Source: an uncultured Oscillospiraceae bacterium (GTDB lineage: Bacteria; Bacillota; Clostridia; Oscillospirales; Ruminococcaceae). From it: 64,000 nucleotides of DNA. Of this stretch, positions 1-7,305 are shown in pieces. How positions within the stretch are numbered: position 1 is the stretch's first letter; each line of letters starts with the position of its first letter. The position numbers and the translations under genes are program-made. Below the pieces are notes generated by a model. It searched no databases and was not told the origin of the DNA. It worked only from the letters and a program-made list of their open reading frames with translations. The stretch lies in NCBI GenBank assembly GCA_900542145.1, contig UQMF01000006.1:62001-126000 (forward strand). The letters are read 5' to 3'.

Positions 1-827
1 CCGTGACGACCTGCGCGGTTTCCCGGCGGAATTTCACGATAAGCTGCTCCGGCTGCTCCGGGCTGCACCATGTCGGGGATACCGTGACGGTGGAGCTGGA
101 GCTTACTCCGCAGGGATTCTGCTTTCTGCCCTATATCACGATCAGCGGCAGATTTCTCGGGCAGCGGTTCACGGCGCGCGGCTCGGCGCTCGGGAAATCA
201 GGGAAGATACGGATCTCACTGACCGCCCCGGAATGCGGACTCAGCCGCCTGGAGATCGACTCGGTGACCCTGAGGGATTTCCTCGGGATAGTGTACCTGA
301 ATTCCAGAGTGCGCCCGGAGCCGGCGGCGGTGGCTGTACTGCCGCGGATCGTGGACTACACCGGGCCGGAGGTGCCGCTGAGCCTGCTCCCGTCGGACGA
401 TGACGAGGACGAAGCTCAATCCCTGCTGACCGGGGGTATACCGGGATACGACCACCGGGATTACGTCCCCGGAGATCCGCTGCGCAGGATAAACTACAAG
501 CTGTCCGCCAAGAAGCGCAGGCTGCTGGTGCGCAAGGACGAGAACATCGCTTCGCAGAGCGTGGATATAGTACTGGAGCCTGGCTCCGACGGGAACTGCG
601 CAGAGCAGGCGTTCGCCCTCGCCGGAAAGCTCACCTCCGCCGGAGGGACTGCGCGGCTGGTATGCGGCGGCGCCAGCTTCACCGCCGGATATTCCACGCT
701 GAAAAAGCTGCGCGAGTGGCTAGCCTTCCGGGATCTCTCCGCCGCAGGGAAAGCGCCGGATCAGCATTCGGCGGCGGTCATGCGGACAACGGTGCATATC
801 TCGCCATCTGGGATAATCGTAAACTGA
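1..827 (+). CDS. DUF58 domain protein, 5' end cut by window
   Basis: The frame is open from the first base, so the gene starts upstream; about 275 residues are visible. The C-terminal half contains the DUF58 hallmark, a block reading GYDHRDYVPGDPLRRINYK followed by LSAKKRRLLVRKDE, which matches the family signature YxPGDxxRxINWKxSA. DUF58 proteins are usually encoded beside a MoxR AAA+ ATPase and a transglutaminase-like protein; those partners would lie upstream, outside this window. The segment before the motif looks like the beta-rich extracytoplasmic part of the family. A strong hairpin follows the stop codon within 10 bases, so this is the last gene of its operon. Molecular function is unknown for the family. 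Confidence 0.85.
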   Translation, partial: VTTCAVSRRNFTISCSGCSGLHHVGDTVTVELELTPQGFCFLPYITISGRFLGQRFTARGSALGKSGKIRISLTAPECGLSRLEIDSVTLRDFLGIVYLNSRVRPEPAAVAVLPRIVDYTGPEVPLSLLPSDDDEDEAQSLLTGGIPGYDHRDYVPGDPLRRINYKLSAKKRRLLVRKDENIASQSVDIVLEPGSDGNCAEQAFALAGKLTSAGGTARLVCGGASFTAGYSTLKKLREWLAFRDLSAAGKAPDQHSAAVMRTTVHISPSGIIVN

Positions 828-831
828 ACAG

Positions 832-860
832 AAAAAGGCGGATCAGATGATCCGCCTTTG
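832..860. terminator. Bidirectional Rho-independent terminator
   Basis: A near-perfect 12-bp stem (AAAGGCGGATCA / TGATCCGCCTTT, 834-845 with 848-859) has A-rich and T-rich flanks. It sits between the convergent DUF58 gene and the small minus-strand gene, so it can serve both. Confidence 0.85.
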
Positions 861-878
861 CTGTTGTGGTTAAGGATT

Positions 879-1124
879 TTACGCCGATACCCCGAGATCC
901 GCGATGAGCTCTTCGGGGAATCCGCCTGCGGCAAGGAAGTCCTCCGCGATATCCAGCGCGTTTGCGGCGGACACCTCGTAGTTATTCAGCACCCGGACGA
1001 ACCGGAGTATCTCATCGCTGTCCGTGCAGAGATCGCCGATACAGTAGCAGCCGCTGCGCACGCCGTAAGCGGTGTATCTTTCCTTGTCCTCTGTCATTCT
1101 TTCCTCAGATATAATTACCCACAT
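879..1124 (-). CDS. Small conserved protein, DUF6514-like
   Basis: This gene encodes 81 residues beginning MWVIISEERM. The start was chosen at 1124 because GGAGGT lies just upstream of it; a longer in-frame reading to 1184 has no ribosome binding site. The pattern of an N-terminal strand, a YTAYGVRSG turn and a C-terminal helix ending in an acidic stretch resembles the short DUF6514 proteins of Oscillospiraceae, whose role is unknown. A -10-like ATTATA (minus-strand TATAAT) lies at 1173-1178. The family assignment is from memory and should be treated as tentative; that it is a real gene is well supported by its ribosome binding site and the shared terminator. Confidence 0.6.
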   Translation of the reverse strand: MWVIISEERMTEDKERYTAYGVRSGCYCIGDLCTDSDEILRFVRVLNNYEVSAANALDIAEDFLAAGGFPEELIADLGVSA

Positions 1125-1343
1125 ATTCTTACCTCCATTTTCCCAGCGTCTATTCGCTGAACCATTGATAGTATTATACCACACTTTTCGAGCTTTTTCT
1201 GCAAATTTTCCGTTAAGATTTCAAGTTTTGGCAAATGAACAAAAACATGATATGGTAATCGTGTATTTTATTCCATCAAATCTGATTCAATCCATGTAAT
1301 AACATTTCATTCCAGTTAATTTCAAAGTTATTTCTTAAATTTG

Positions 1344-1504
1344 TTTTCCACTTGTTTAACAGTGTTTTCAACTTTATCAGTTAGTTGTACAAGCGGTTTG
1401 AGGGAGTATTTCAACCTTCATGTTGAAAAATCCCGAAAGTTAATCAACCATTCAACAGAATTAACAGTGATTTCAACAGTTTTCACCGTTGAAAATGTGG
1501 AAAA
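1344..1504. other. Cluster of DnaA-box-like 9-mers
   Basis: In about 160 AT-rich bases there are repeated TTTTC(A/C)AC motifs in both orientations: TTTTCCACT (1344), TTTTCAACT (1365), TTTCAACC (about 1409), TGTTGAAAA (1421), TTCAACAG (about 1451), TTTCAACAG (1471), CGTTGAAAA (about 1487) and TGTGGAAAA (1496). The last, read on the minus strand as TTTTCCACA, differs by one base from the DnaA box TTATCCACA. Such clusters occur at Firmicute origins and DnaA-titration sites. No dnaA or dnaN is visible, so origin function is only a possibility. Confidence 0.35.
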
Positions 1505-1522
1505 CTACTCTCTTATTTGCAC

Positions 1523-1551
1523 AAAAAAGCGGCAGCCCGATGGACTGCCGC
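1523..1551 (-). terminator. Rho-independent terminator (minus strand)
   Basis: The stem GCGGCAG / CTGCCGC (1529-1535 with 1545-1551) is followed on the minus strand by six T. It would end transcription coming from the membrane protein gene at 1748-2149 after a tail of about 200 bases. Confidence 0.75.
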
Positions 1552-1747
1552 ATATCTATGCAGATATTGACGAAAAAATAACAATATGTTGTTGCGACCA
1601 GAATCGCATGTTATGGTTCTCTGACATAACCGCTATCGTTATCATTGCTGAAATCCGGCTGTCGCCGCCGGAGCAGATAGAATTATGCATAAATGCCAGC
1701 GGAGATCCCAGCACAAACGATCTGGTACGGAAGCGCACAGATACCGG

Positions 1748-2149
1748 TCAAGCCTCCCTGCGCATAAGGCGGTTTATCACAGCAAACGCAGCCGTTATCC
1801 AGAGGGTCCCCAGCGCTATCCCGATGGGGTACAGCGGATTGTAGACGTATATTACCGCGCCGCCAGCCCAGATGTTGTATTCGATCACGCCGCTCACCGC
1901 CGCGACCGCCAGAGCCGCGATATTCACCGGCAGCACCGAAAACAGCATATAATGCCGGAAATCCGCGCCGCGCCTGAGTTCGGCTCCGCGCTCCATCACC
2001 GAAAGGAATGCCGCGAATCCCACAGCGCAGAGCGCCCAGAGTATCTCAGCCGCAATATTCACCCAGACGAACGCGCCGACAAAGAACAGTATCGACTGCC
2101 CCAGAAGATTCACTATCGCGTCAAAAATGTAAGTCTTTGCGGATTTCAT
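1748..2149 (-). CDS. Hypothetical four-helix membrane protein
   Basis: This encodes 133 residues with about four hydrophobic segments (roughly 12-30, 33-47, 70-90, 105-125), a lysine near the N terminus and a basic end (RLMRREA), typical of a small integral membrane protein. The start at 2149 follows GGGAGGTG with good spacing. I do not recognise a family. It lies 114 bases downstream of the CPBP protease gene on the same strand and could be transcribed with it. Confidence 0.6.
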   Translation of the reverse strand: MKSAKTYIFDAIVNLLGQSILFFVGAFVWVNIAAEILWALCAVGFAAFLSVMERGAELRRGADFRHYMLFSVLPVNIAALAVAAVSGVIEYNIWAGGAVIYVYNPLYPIGIALGTLWITAAFAVINRLMRREA

Positions 2150-2263
2150 AAAAACACCTCCCGTTCATGTTACCATAATAGTATCACATGCAACGGAAGG
2201 CGTCAATCCGTCTTTTACAGATTCGTATATTCAGACAAATCCGTAATATGCTTTTGTGCAGTT

Positions 2264-3310
2264 TCACATAGAAAGCAGCCTGAATATGCCGCGCGGAATG
2301 TACTGGAACGTGAACGTATCCGCCGCCAGCACCAGCGCAATTATGACCGTGAATCTCGACAGGAATATTCCCCAGCGCCTGCCGGCGGAAATCTCCCACA
2401 TCTTCGGGACGCGGTATTTCTTTATCTTGCGCAGCTTCGCTATCGCCATGAATACGCCGATTATCATCAGCATTATCATGATGAAGCAGAATACCAGATA
2501 GCACACCACCGCCGGGGTCTTTTCCGTGGATTTCCCCACGAGATAATCCCCCACGTCGTCAAAGGTGATGAGGAACAGCATTATTCCAGACATGCCGTTG
2601 AACATGGCGTGCATGATTGTCGTGGTGACAATGGACTTTGTGGATACCGCGATGTAACCCAGGCATATTCCCAGCACCGACGCATAGAAGAACTGATTGA
2701 AATTCGCGTGCGTCAGCCCGAACATAAGTCCCGAGATCAGTATCGCGAACCCGTTCCCGTATGGTCTGAGGGATTCCAGCACGATACCACGGAACCAGAA
2801 TTCCTCAAATATCGGCGCGATAACCACCAGCTGAAACAGCAGAACCGCCGCGCAGAACATGTTGTCCGGAGTCAGTTCGTTCACGGTATTGAACGACTTG
2901 TACAGGTCGGTGTTCTCAAACAGCTTCGACGCCAGCATGGTCAGCATGTTCACCAGGAACGACAGCCCGTAGAAAGCCGGGAACATTCCCATCGCACTGC
3001 TGAAATACTGCGGTCTGCGGTAGACATTCCGGCACATTCCCGGCGGCTTCAGCAGGAGCACCGCGCACACCATCGGAATGATATACAGGAATATAAAGCT
3101 GAACACCGTCTGAAGCAGGTACGACAGGTTCCCGTCCATTCCATCGAACATACCGCCTGACGCCGCCAGGGACAGCAGGATACTCTCCGCGCCCCGGGAT
3201 ACGAATATTATCACCATCATCAGCCCGATTTTCAGGCATGTGCGCTTGAATCCGGGCATTCTGGACATCGCGTCCCCACCGGGGACTGTATCTATCGTGT
3301 TTTCTTCCAT
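2264..3310 (-). CDS. CPBP (Abi) family intramembrane metalloprotease
   Basis: The protein has 348 residues and many transmembrane segments. The three CPBP motifs are intact: EEFWFR (Glu169, Glu170, Arg174), FGLTH (His201) and HAMFN (His234), the residues expected to form the intramembrane glutamic/metal active site. Family members process prenylated or other membrane proteins and include bacteriocin self-immunity proteins; the substrate here cannot be told. The start at 3310 has GGAAAGGAG upstream. It follows the shikimate-kinase-like gene by 21 bases, so both belong to a minus-strand operon beginning near 5602. Confidence 0.88.
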   Translation of the reverse strand: MEENTIDTVPGGDAMSRMPGFKRTCLKIGLMMVIIFVSRGAESILLSLAASGGMFDGMDGNLSYLLQTVFSFIFLYIIPMVCAVLLLKPPGMCRNVYRRPQYFSSAMGMFPAFYGLSFLVNMLTMLASKLFENTDLYKSFNTVNELTPDNMFCAAVLLFQLVVIAPIFEEFWFRGIVLESLRPYGNGFAILISGLMFGLTHANFNQFFYASVLGICLGYIAVSTKSIVTTTIMHAMFNGMSGIMLFLITFDDVGDYLVGKSTEKTPAVVCYLVFCFIMIMLMIIGVFMAIAKLRKIKKYRVPKMWEISAGRRWGIFLSRFTVIIALVLAADTFTFQYIPRGIFRLLSM

Positions 3311-3331
3311 CTCCGCTCCTTTCCGGGCAGA

Positions 3332-3844
3332 TCATCTGCCGGCAATAAGGGAATGCTCGCCGACTATCTCCTCCACGATCTCCTCAATGGATTTTCCGGC
3401 GCAGTCCACCGTGATATCCGCGTATTCCTCGTACAGCTTCCTGCGGCGGCGGAATACGTCCTCGATGGAATCCCCCGGGCGCATTGCTATGCCGCGGGTC
3501 TTGATGTTGTACAGGCGCTTTTCCACCTGCTCCACCGGCAGGGAGAGGTAGTATACATAGCCGTGCTCCTTGAGATACAGCATTGCGCTTCTGGAATACA
3601 CCGCGCTGCCGCCGGTAGCGATAACGCAGCCGCCGTTTTCCTCCACTGACATTATAGCGCGCTCCTCCTCAATGCAGAACCAGTCAAGTCCCTTCTGGTC
3701 GATTATCTGCTGGAGCAGCATTCCGGTGCGGTCCTGGATCGTGATATCCGTGTCTATGAAGCGGAACCCCATTGCCTTCGCCAGAAGGACGCCGATGGTG
3801 GATTTGCCGCAGCCGGGCATTCCGATGAGTATTATGTTCTTCAT
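3332..3844 (-). CDS. Shikimate-kinase-like P-loop kinase
   Basis: This is a 170-residue small-molecule kinase fold. The Walker A GMPGCGKST spans 8-16, the shikimate-type DTD motif is at 31-33, a GGS replaces the usual GGG (78-80), and the lid and C-terminal helix include RRRKLYEEYAD. The arginine that normally binds shikimate in the FR(D/R) motif is cysteine here (Cys57, in WFCIEEE), and the lid reads TRGIAM rather than RPLL. It therefore belongs to the shikimate kinase family, but true AroK activity is uncertain; it may be a paralogue acting on another substrate. The TAAGGAGG upstream joins the tsaD stop to this gene's ribosome binding site, so the two are coupled. Confidence 0.75.
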   Translation of the reverse strand: MKNIILIGMPGCGKSTIGVLLAKAMGFRFIDTDITIQDRTGMLLQQIIDQKGLDWFCIEEERAIMSVEENGGCVIATGGSAVYSRSAMLYLKEHGYVYYLSLPVEQVEKRLYNIKTRGIAMRPGDSIEDVFRRRRKLYEEYADITVDCAGKSIEEIVEEIVGEHSLIAGR

Positions 3845-3853
3845 GGCGCCTCC

Positions 3854-4867
3854 TTACCAAGTAACTCTGTCAAGGCGCATGGTGGCCACCGCATTCAGGT
3901 CGGAACCTGCCACATGCCCTGCCTGGAACTCGTAATAAGCCTGGCAGCCTATCATTGCCGCATTGTCGCCGCACAGCGCCAGCGGAGGATAATACACCTT
4001 CATGCCGTTGTAATCCGCGCGCTGCTGAAGCATGGTGCGCAGCCCGGAGTTCGCCGCAACTCCGCCGGCAAGCGCCAGGGTCTTGTAGCCATTCTCCTTC
4101 GCGGCGGAGATGAACTTCTGCGTGAGGATATCCGCAACGGTATACTGGAAGCACGCCGCAAGGCTGTTCACGTCTATCTCCTCGCCCTTCTGCTTAGCAT
4201 TGTGGATAAGGTTTATGACCGCGGTCTTTAACCCGGAGAAGCTGAAGTCATACGGATTTGCGGTATGTGGGTGCGGAAGCTGATACTTCTTCCGGTCGCC
4301 GGTTTTTGCTGCGTTGTCGATGTGGATTCCGCCGGGATAAGGGTATCCCATTGCGCGCGCCGCCTTGTCAAAGGCTTCGCCGGCGGCGTCGTCCACGGTC
4401 TGACCGATGGTTTCGAACTCCGTCCAGCTGTTCACCTTAACGATGTGGCTGTGGCTTCCGGAAGCCACCAGGCAGAGATACGGCGGCTCCAATTCTGGGT
4501 GCGCAAGGTAATTCGCGGCAATATGCCCACGGATATGGTGCACCGGGATAAGCGGCTTGTTCAGCGCCAGCGCCAGCCCCTTGGCGAAGTTCACTCCTAC
4601 CAGCAGGGCACCGATAAGTCCCGGGGCAAAGCTGACGGCGATCGCGTCTACGTCCCGGGCTTTCATTCCAGCCCTGTCCAGAGCCTCCTGGACTACTCCG
4701 ACTATGCTCTCGCAGTGGCGGCGGCTTGCTATTTCGGGCACAACGCCGCCGTAAAGCTTGTGTTCCTCTATCTGCGTTGCGACGACGGACGAGATTATCT
4801 CGCGGCCATCGCGTATTACTGCGGCCGCGGTTTCATCGCAGCTGCTCTCTATTGCTAGGATATCCAT
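3854..4867 (-). CDS. tsaD: tRNA N6-adenosine threonylcarbamoyltransferase
   Basis: TsaD (formerly Gcp) transfers the threonylcarbamoyl group to A37 of ANN-decoding tRNAs, working with TsaB and TsaE. The 337 residues are full length. The N-terminal ESSCDETAAAV block (7-17), the metal-binding histidines His111 and His115 in HIRGH, the ASGSHSH loop and the CGDNAAMIG motif near the C terminus are all present. The start at 4867 begins MDILAIESSCDET, as in the family. tsaB and tsaE are not in the window. Confidence 0.96.
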   Translation of the reverse strand: MDILAIESSCDETAAAVIRDGREIISSVVATQIEEHKLYGGVVPEIASRRHCESIVGVVQEALDRAGMKARDVDAIAVSFAPGLIGALLVGVNFAKGLALALNKPLIPVHHIRGHIAANYLAHPELEPPYLCLVASGSHSHIVKVNSWTEFETIGQTVDDAAGEAFDKAARAMGYPYPGGIHIDNAAKTGDRKKYQLPHPHTANPYDFSFSGLKTAVINLIHNAKQKGEEIDVNSLAACFQYTVADILTQKFISAAKENGYKTLALAGGVAANSGLRTMLQQRADYNGMKVYYPPLALCGDNAAMIGCQAYYEFQAGHVAGSDLNAVATMRLDRVTW

Positions 4868-4897
4868 TTATCTGACCTTCTTTGTTCTGTATTTCTG

Positions 4898-5602
4898 TTA
4901 CTTGACGTCCGGCTTACGGGATGTGAGGAACTCCACAGCGCGCTCTATCGAGCTTCTGACGTGTTCCATCTCCTCGCTGTGCAGCTTCCCGGCGTTGCGG
5001 TAGTCAAAGCTGTTGCAGAAATCGTTGACATCGCTGTTCAGCTCCTTGATGTAGTTCTCGACAAGTCTGTCGGTCGCCTCGACGAACGGCTTCTGGTCGG
5101 GCTTCGCAAGCTTGCTCTGCACATGGGACATCAGCAGGTTGTAATGCGGAATGCAGATGTACTTCTGCGAGTTATAGAGGTTACGGAATTTCGCGTCGTC
5201 CCGGAACATCGTGAAAACGGTGTCCAGCATATGCTCCACGCCCCAGTCCACCTTGCTGCATACGAAACAAGTGTTCTCTATCTCGCTGCACTTTTTCGCC
5301 TTGGCTCCCTTGGTGAAGAATATGCTCTTGTTCTCGAATATCTGACCGCGCAGGGTGCCGAGGTAGGTGTTCAGCATAAGTCCCAGGGAAAGGCGGTTGT
5401 TCTGCTTCAGCAGGCTGTTGAAGTGCGTATGGCAGAATCCCAGGCGGTTGGTTTCCATGCGGACGTCAGGCTCCATCATCGCCGCACCCATTATGTATTC
5501 GCTGATATGCTGCTCCACCGTGTTACGCATGGCGCAGATGGGACAGCCCTCCCGGGGCTCGAACACTTCGTTTATCGGTATCGTCAGAATGCTCTCTCTC
5601 AT
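4898..5602 (-). CDS. DUF6062 family protein
   Basis: The 234-residue soluble protein has two similar Cys/His sets: Cys20-x2-Cys23 with Cys57-x2-His60, and Cys112-x2-Cys115 with Cys150-x2-His153. The repetition suggests two tandem zinc sites of the CxxC...CxxH kind. The opening MRESILTIPINEVF and the CPIC motif match DUF6062 proteins of Clostridia, for which no function is established. The start has GGAAAGGA upstream. It is the first gene of the minus-strand run towards tsaD, diverging from the glycosylase gene. Confidence 0.75.
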   Translation of the reverse strand: MRESILTIPINEVFEPREGCPICAMRNTVEQHISEYIMGAAMMEPDVRMETNRLGFCHTHFNSLLKQNNRLSLGLMLNTYLGTLRGQIFENKSIFFTKGAKAKKCSEIENTCFVCSKVDWGVEHMLDTVFTMFRDDAKFRNLYNSQKYICIPHYNLLMSHVQSKLAKPDQKPFVEATDRLVENYIKELNSDVNDFCNSFDYRNAGKLHSEEMEHVRSSIERAVEFLTSRKPDVK

Positions 5603-5663
5603 TGATTATCCTTTCCTTTTGCGTAAATAAAGTGAAAAGTCGCTGAAAAAACAGCGCATGGTC

Positions 5664-5692
5664 TTGAAATTATACTCCTATTGTATTATAAT
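5664..5692 (+). promoter_or_regulatory. Sigma-A type promoter for the glycosylase gene
   Basis: TTGAAA (5664-5669) and TATAAT (5687-5692) are separated by exactly 17 bases. Transcription would start about 30 bases before the ATG at 5728. Confidence 0.7.
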
Positions 5693-5727
5693 TAAGACAA
5701 ATAATCAAGGGGTTTACGAAAATTTTT

Positions 5728-6525
5728 ATGGAACACGTTATACATAATCCAAATTTCGATATACGACGGACGTTTCTCTGCGGACAGTGCTTCCGCTGGA
5801 GCGAGGGCGAAAACGGTGAATTTTCCGGCATTGCCGGCGGAAAACATCTTACTTTGTCGCAGAACGGCAGCGATGTCACGCTTCACGGCGTGCAGAAGCA
5901 GGATATCCCGTTCTGGGAGGACTACTTCGACCTCGGCGCGGATTACGCGCAGTACATAAAGACGCTGTCGGCGGACGAAACGCTGCGGCGCGCATGCGGA
6001 TTCTCCTACGGAATTCGGATACTGCGGCAGGAGCCTTTCGAAACGCTCATCAGCTTCATCATCAGCCAGAACAATAATATACCGCGTATCGCCGGGATAA
6101 TCTCGCGGCTGTGCGAAAACTTCGGAAGCCCCGTTGACGGCGGATTCGCCTTTCCCACGGCGGCACAGATGTCCGGGCTGACGCCGGAGGATCTGGCTCC
6201 GCTCCGCGCCGGATTCCGCGCAAGGTACATCGTTGACGCGGTGGATAAGGTGAACTCCGGCGAGGTGGACTTCGCGGAGGTGGACAGACTCCCACTGGAC
6301 GAGGCACGGGAGAAGCTCAAGCTGATAACCGGCGTGGGCGATAAGGTGGCGGACTGCGTACTGCTCTTCGCATTCCATAAACTGGACGCATTCCCGAAGG
6401 ACGTATGGGTGAAGCGGCTGATGGCGCGGTACTACCCCGGCGGACTGCCGGAATGCACGAAGGGTATCGAGGGCGTTGCCCAGCAGTACCTTTTCGACTA
6501 TGAAAGAAATCTCGCACAAAAGTGA
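5728..6525 (+). CDS. ogg: 8-oxoguanine DNA glycosylase / AP lyase (OGG1 type)
   Basis: This base-excision repair enzyme removes 8-oxoguanine opposite cytosine. The 265 residues hold an N-terminal beta domain with the FLCGQCFRW block (16-24), the SQNNNI helix motif (113-118) and a helix-hairpin-helix GVGDKVADC in which Lys206 is the expected Schiff-base lysine. Asp225 in the FPKDVWVKR block is the catalytic aspartate. The length suits the bacterial and eukaryote-like OGG1 families. The ATG at 5728 has only a modest AAGGGG upstream. Confidence 0.93.
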   Translation: MEHVIHNPNFDIRRTFLCGQCFRWSEGENGEFSGIAGGKHLTLSQNGSDVTLHGVQKQDIPFWEDYFDLGADYAQYIKTLSADETLRRACGFSYGIRILRQEPFETLISFIISQNNNIPRIAGIISRLCENFGSPVDGGFAFPTAAQMSGLTPEDLAPLRAGFRARYIVDAVDKVNSGEVDFAEVDRLPLDEAREKLKLITGVGDKVADCVLLFAFHKLDAFPKDVWVKRLMARYYPGGLPECTKGIEGVAQQYLFDYERNLAQK

Positions 6526-6544
6526 CTGAAAGGAAGTAATAAAT

Positions 6545-7021
6545 ATGTTCTGTAATAAATGCGGAAACAAAATCGACGACAAAAGCTCATTCTGCAGCTG
6601 GTGCGGAGCGCGGATCGAAGCCCCTGCAGCGCCCCGGGCACCGCAGGAGAATCCCACGGAGAAGGAGCCGGAAGCAGCGGTGAATACCGTGCCGGCAGGC
6701 GTATCCGCAGCTCCCGGGCAGGAGGTGCCGGCAGGCTCCGCGCCGCAGTTCGGCAGCACCCCCGGGGCGCAGTTCCAGGGAATTGCTGCGGCAAAGCCCA
6801 CGGACAGCAGCGCAGCGCCCGGAGTTCCTCGCCCGGTGGAAACCGCGAAATCCGGCTGGAGCACTAATGTCCAGATAACCGAAAAGCCGCAGACGCCCGA
6901 AAATCCGGAGAAGCCCCGGAAATACTACACCGGCGCCCACCTTGCGCTCTGCCTTGTCACCACGGGAATCATGGCGATGGCTGCCGGGGTGTTCGCAGCG
7001 CTTTACTTCATGGGGATCTGA
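6545..7021 (+). CDS. Zinc-ribbon protein with C-terminal membrane anchor
   Basis: The 158-residue protein opens with a zinc ribbon (Cys3, Cys6, then CSWC near residues 18-21), continues with a proline/alanine/glycine-rich linker of about 110 residues, and ends in one hydrophobic segment (about 133-157), so it is probably a tail-anchored cytoplasmic protein. The start at 6545 follows GAAAGGAAG 20 bases after the glycosylase stop, so it is probably cotranscribed. It shares its zinc ribbon and membrane layout with the larger protein at 7306; the function of both is unknown. Confidence 0.7.
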   Translation: MFCNKCGNKIDDKSSFCSWCGARIEAPAAPRAPQENPTEKEPEAAVNTVPAGVSAAPGQEVPAGSAPQFGSTPGAQFQGIAAAKPTDSSAAPGVPRPVETAKSGWSTNVQITEKPQTPENPEKPRKYYTGAHLALCLVTTGIMAMAAGVFAALYFMGI

Positions 7022-7038
7022 CAAAACAATACTAACTG

Positions 7039-7070
7039 AAACTGCGGTCCGGCAACGGACCGCAGTTTTT
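7039..7070 (+). terminator. Rho-independent terminator
   Basis: An 11-bp perfect stem (AACTGCGGTCC / GGACCGCAGTT) with a six-base loop is followed by T residues, directly after the zinc-ribbon gene. Confidence 0.9.
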
Positions 7071-7196
7071 GCCAGTTAATGTAATGTAATCGAAACCACG
7101 AAAAGGCAGAAATACACCGCCCATTTTTTACATAGTATTATGCACAAAAACCCCCGGCCCGTATTATTTTATTTTACCAATTTTAATGATTGCAAG

Positions 7197-7225
7197 TTGA
7201 CTTTTGATAGTATATATAGTATACT
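7197..7225 (+). promoter_or_regulatory. Sigma-A type promoter for the repeat-rich zinc-ribbon protein
   Basis: TTGACT (7197-7202) and TATACT (7220-7225) are 17 bases apart, in an AT-rich stretch about 80 bases before the chosen ATG at 7306. Confidence 0.65.
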
Positions 7226-7305
7226 TAATTTGGATAATTCTATTTTTCTGGGGCGTATTGTGCCCGTCATATGAAATAAAGAAAACCAACTGGGAGGCTT
7301 ATATA

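Larger units (their letters stand above)
1125..1747. other. Gene-poor intergenic region
   Basis: No convincing gene was found in this 620-base AT-rich stretch. It holds the promoter side of the small minus-strand gene (around 1170), a cluster of DnaA-box-like 9-mers (1344-1504) and a minus-strand terminator (1523-1551). Between 1552 and 1747 lies what appears to be a long 3' untranslated tail of the minus-strand membrane protein gene. Confidence 0.6.

Noticed and set aside
1556..1738. A 60-codon minus-strand frame after the membrane protein gene
   Set aside because: No ribosome binding site and no family; more likely part of a long 3' tail before the terminator.
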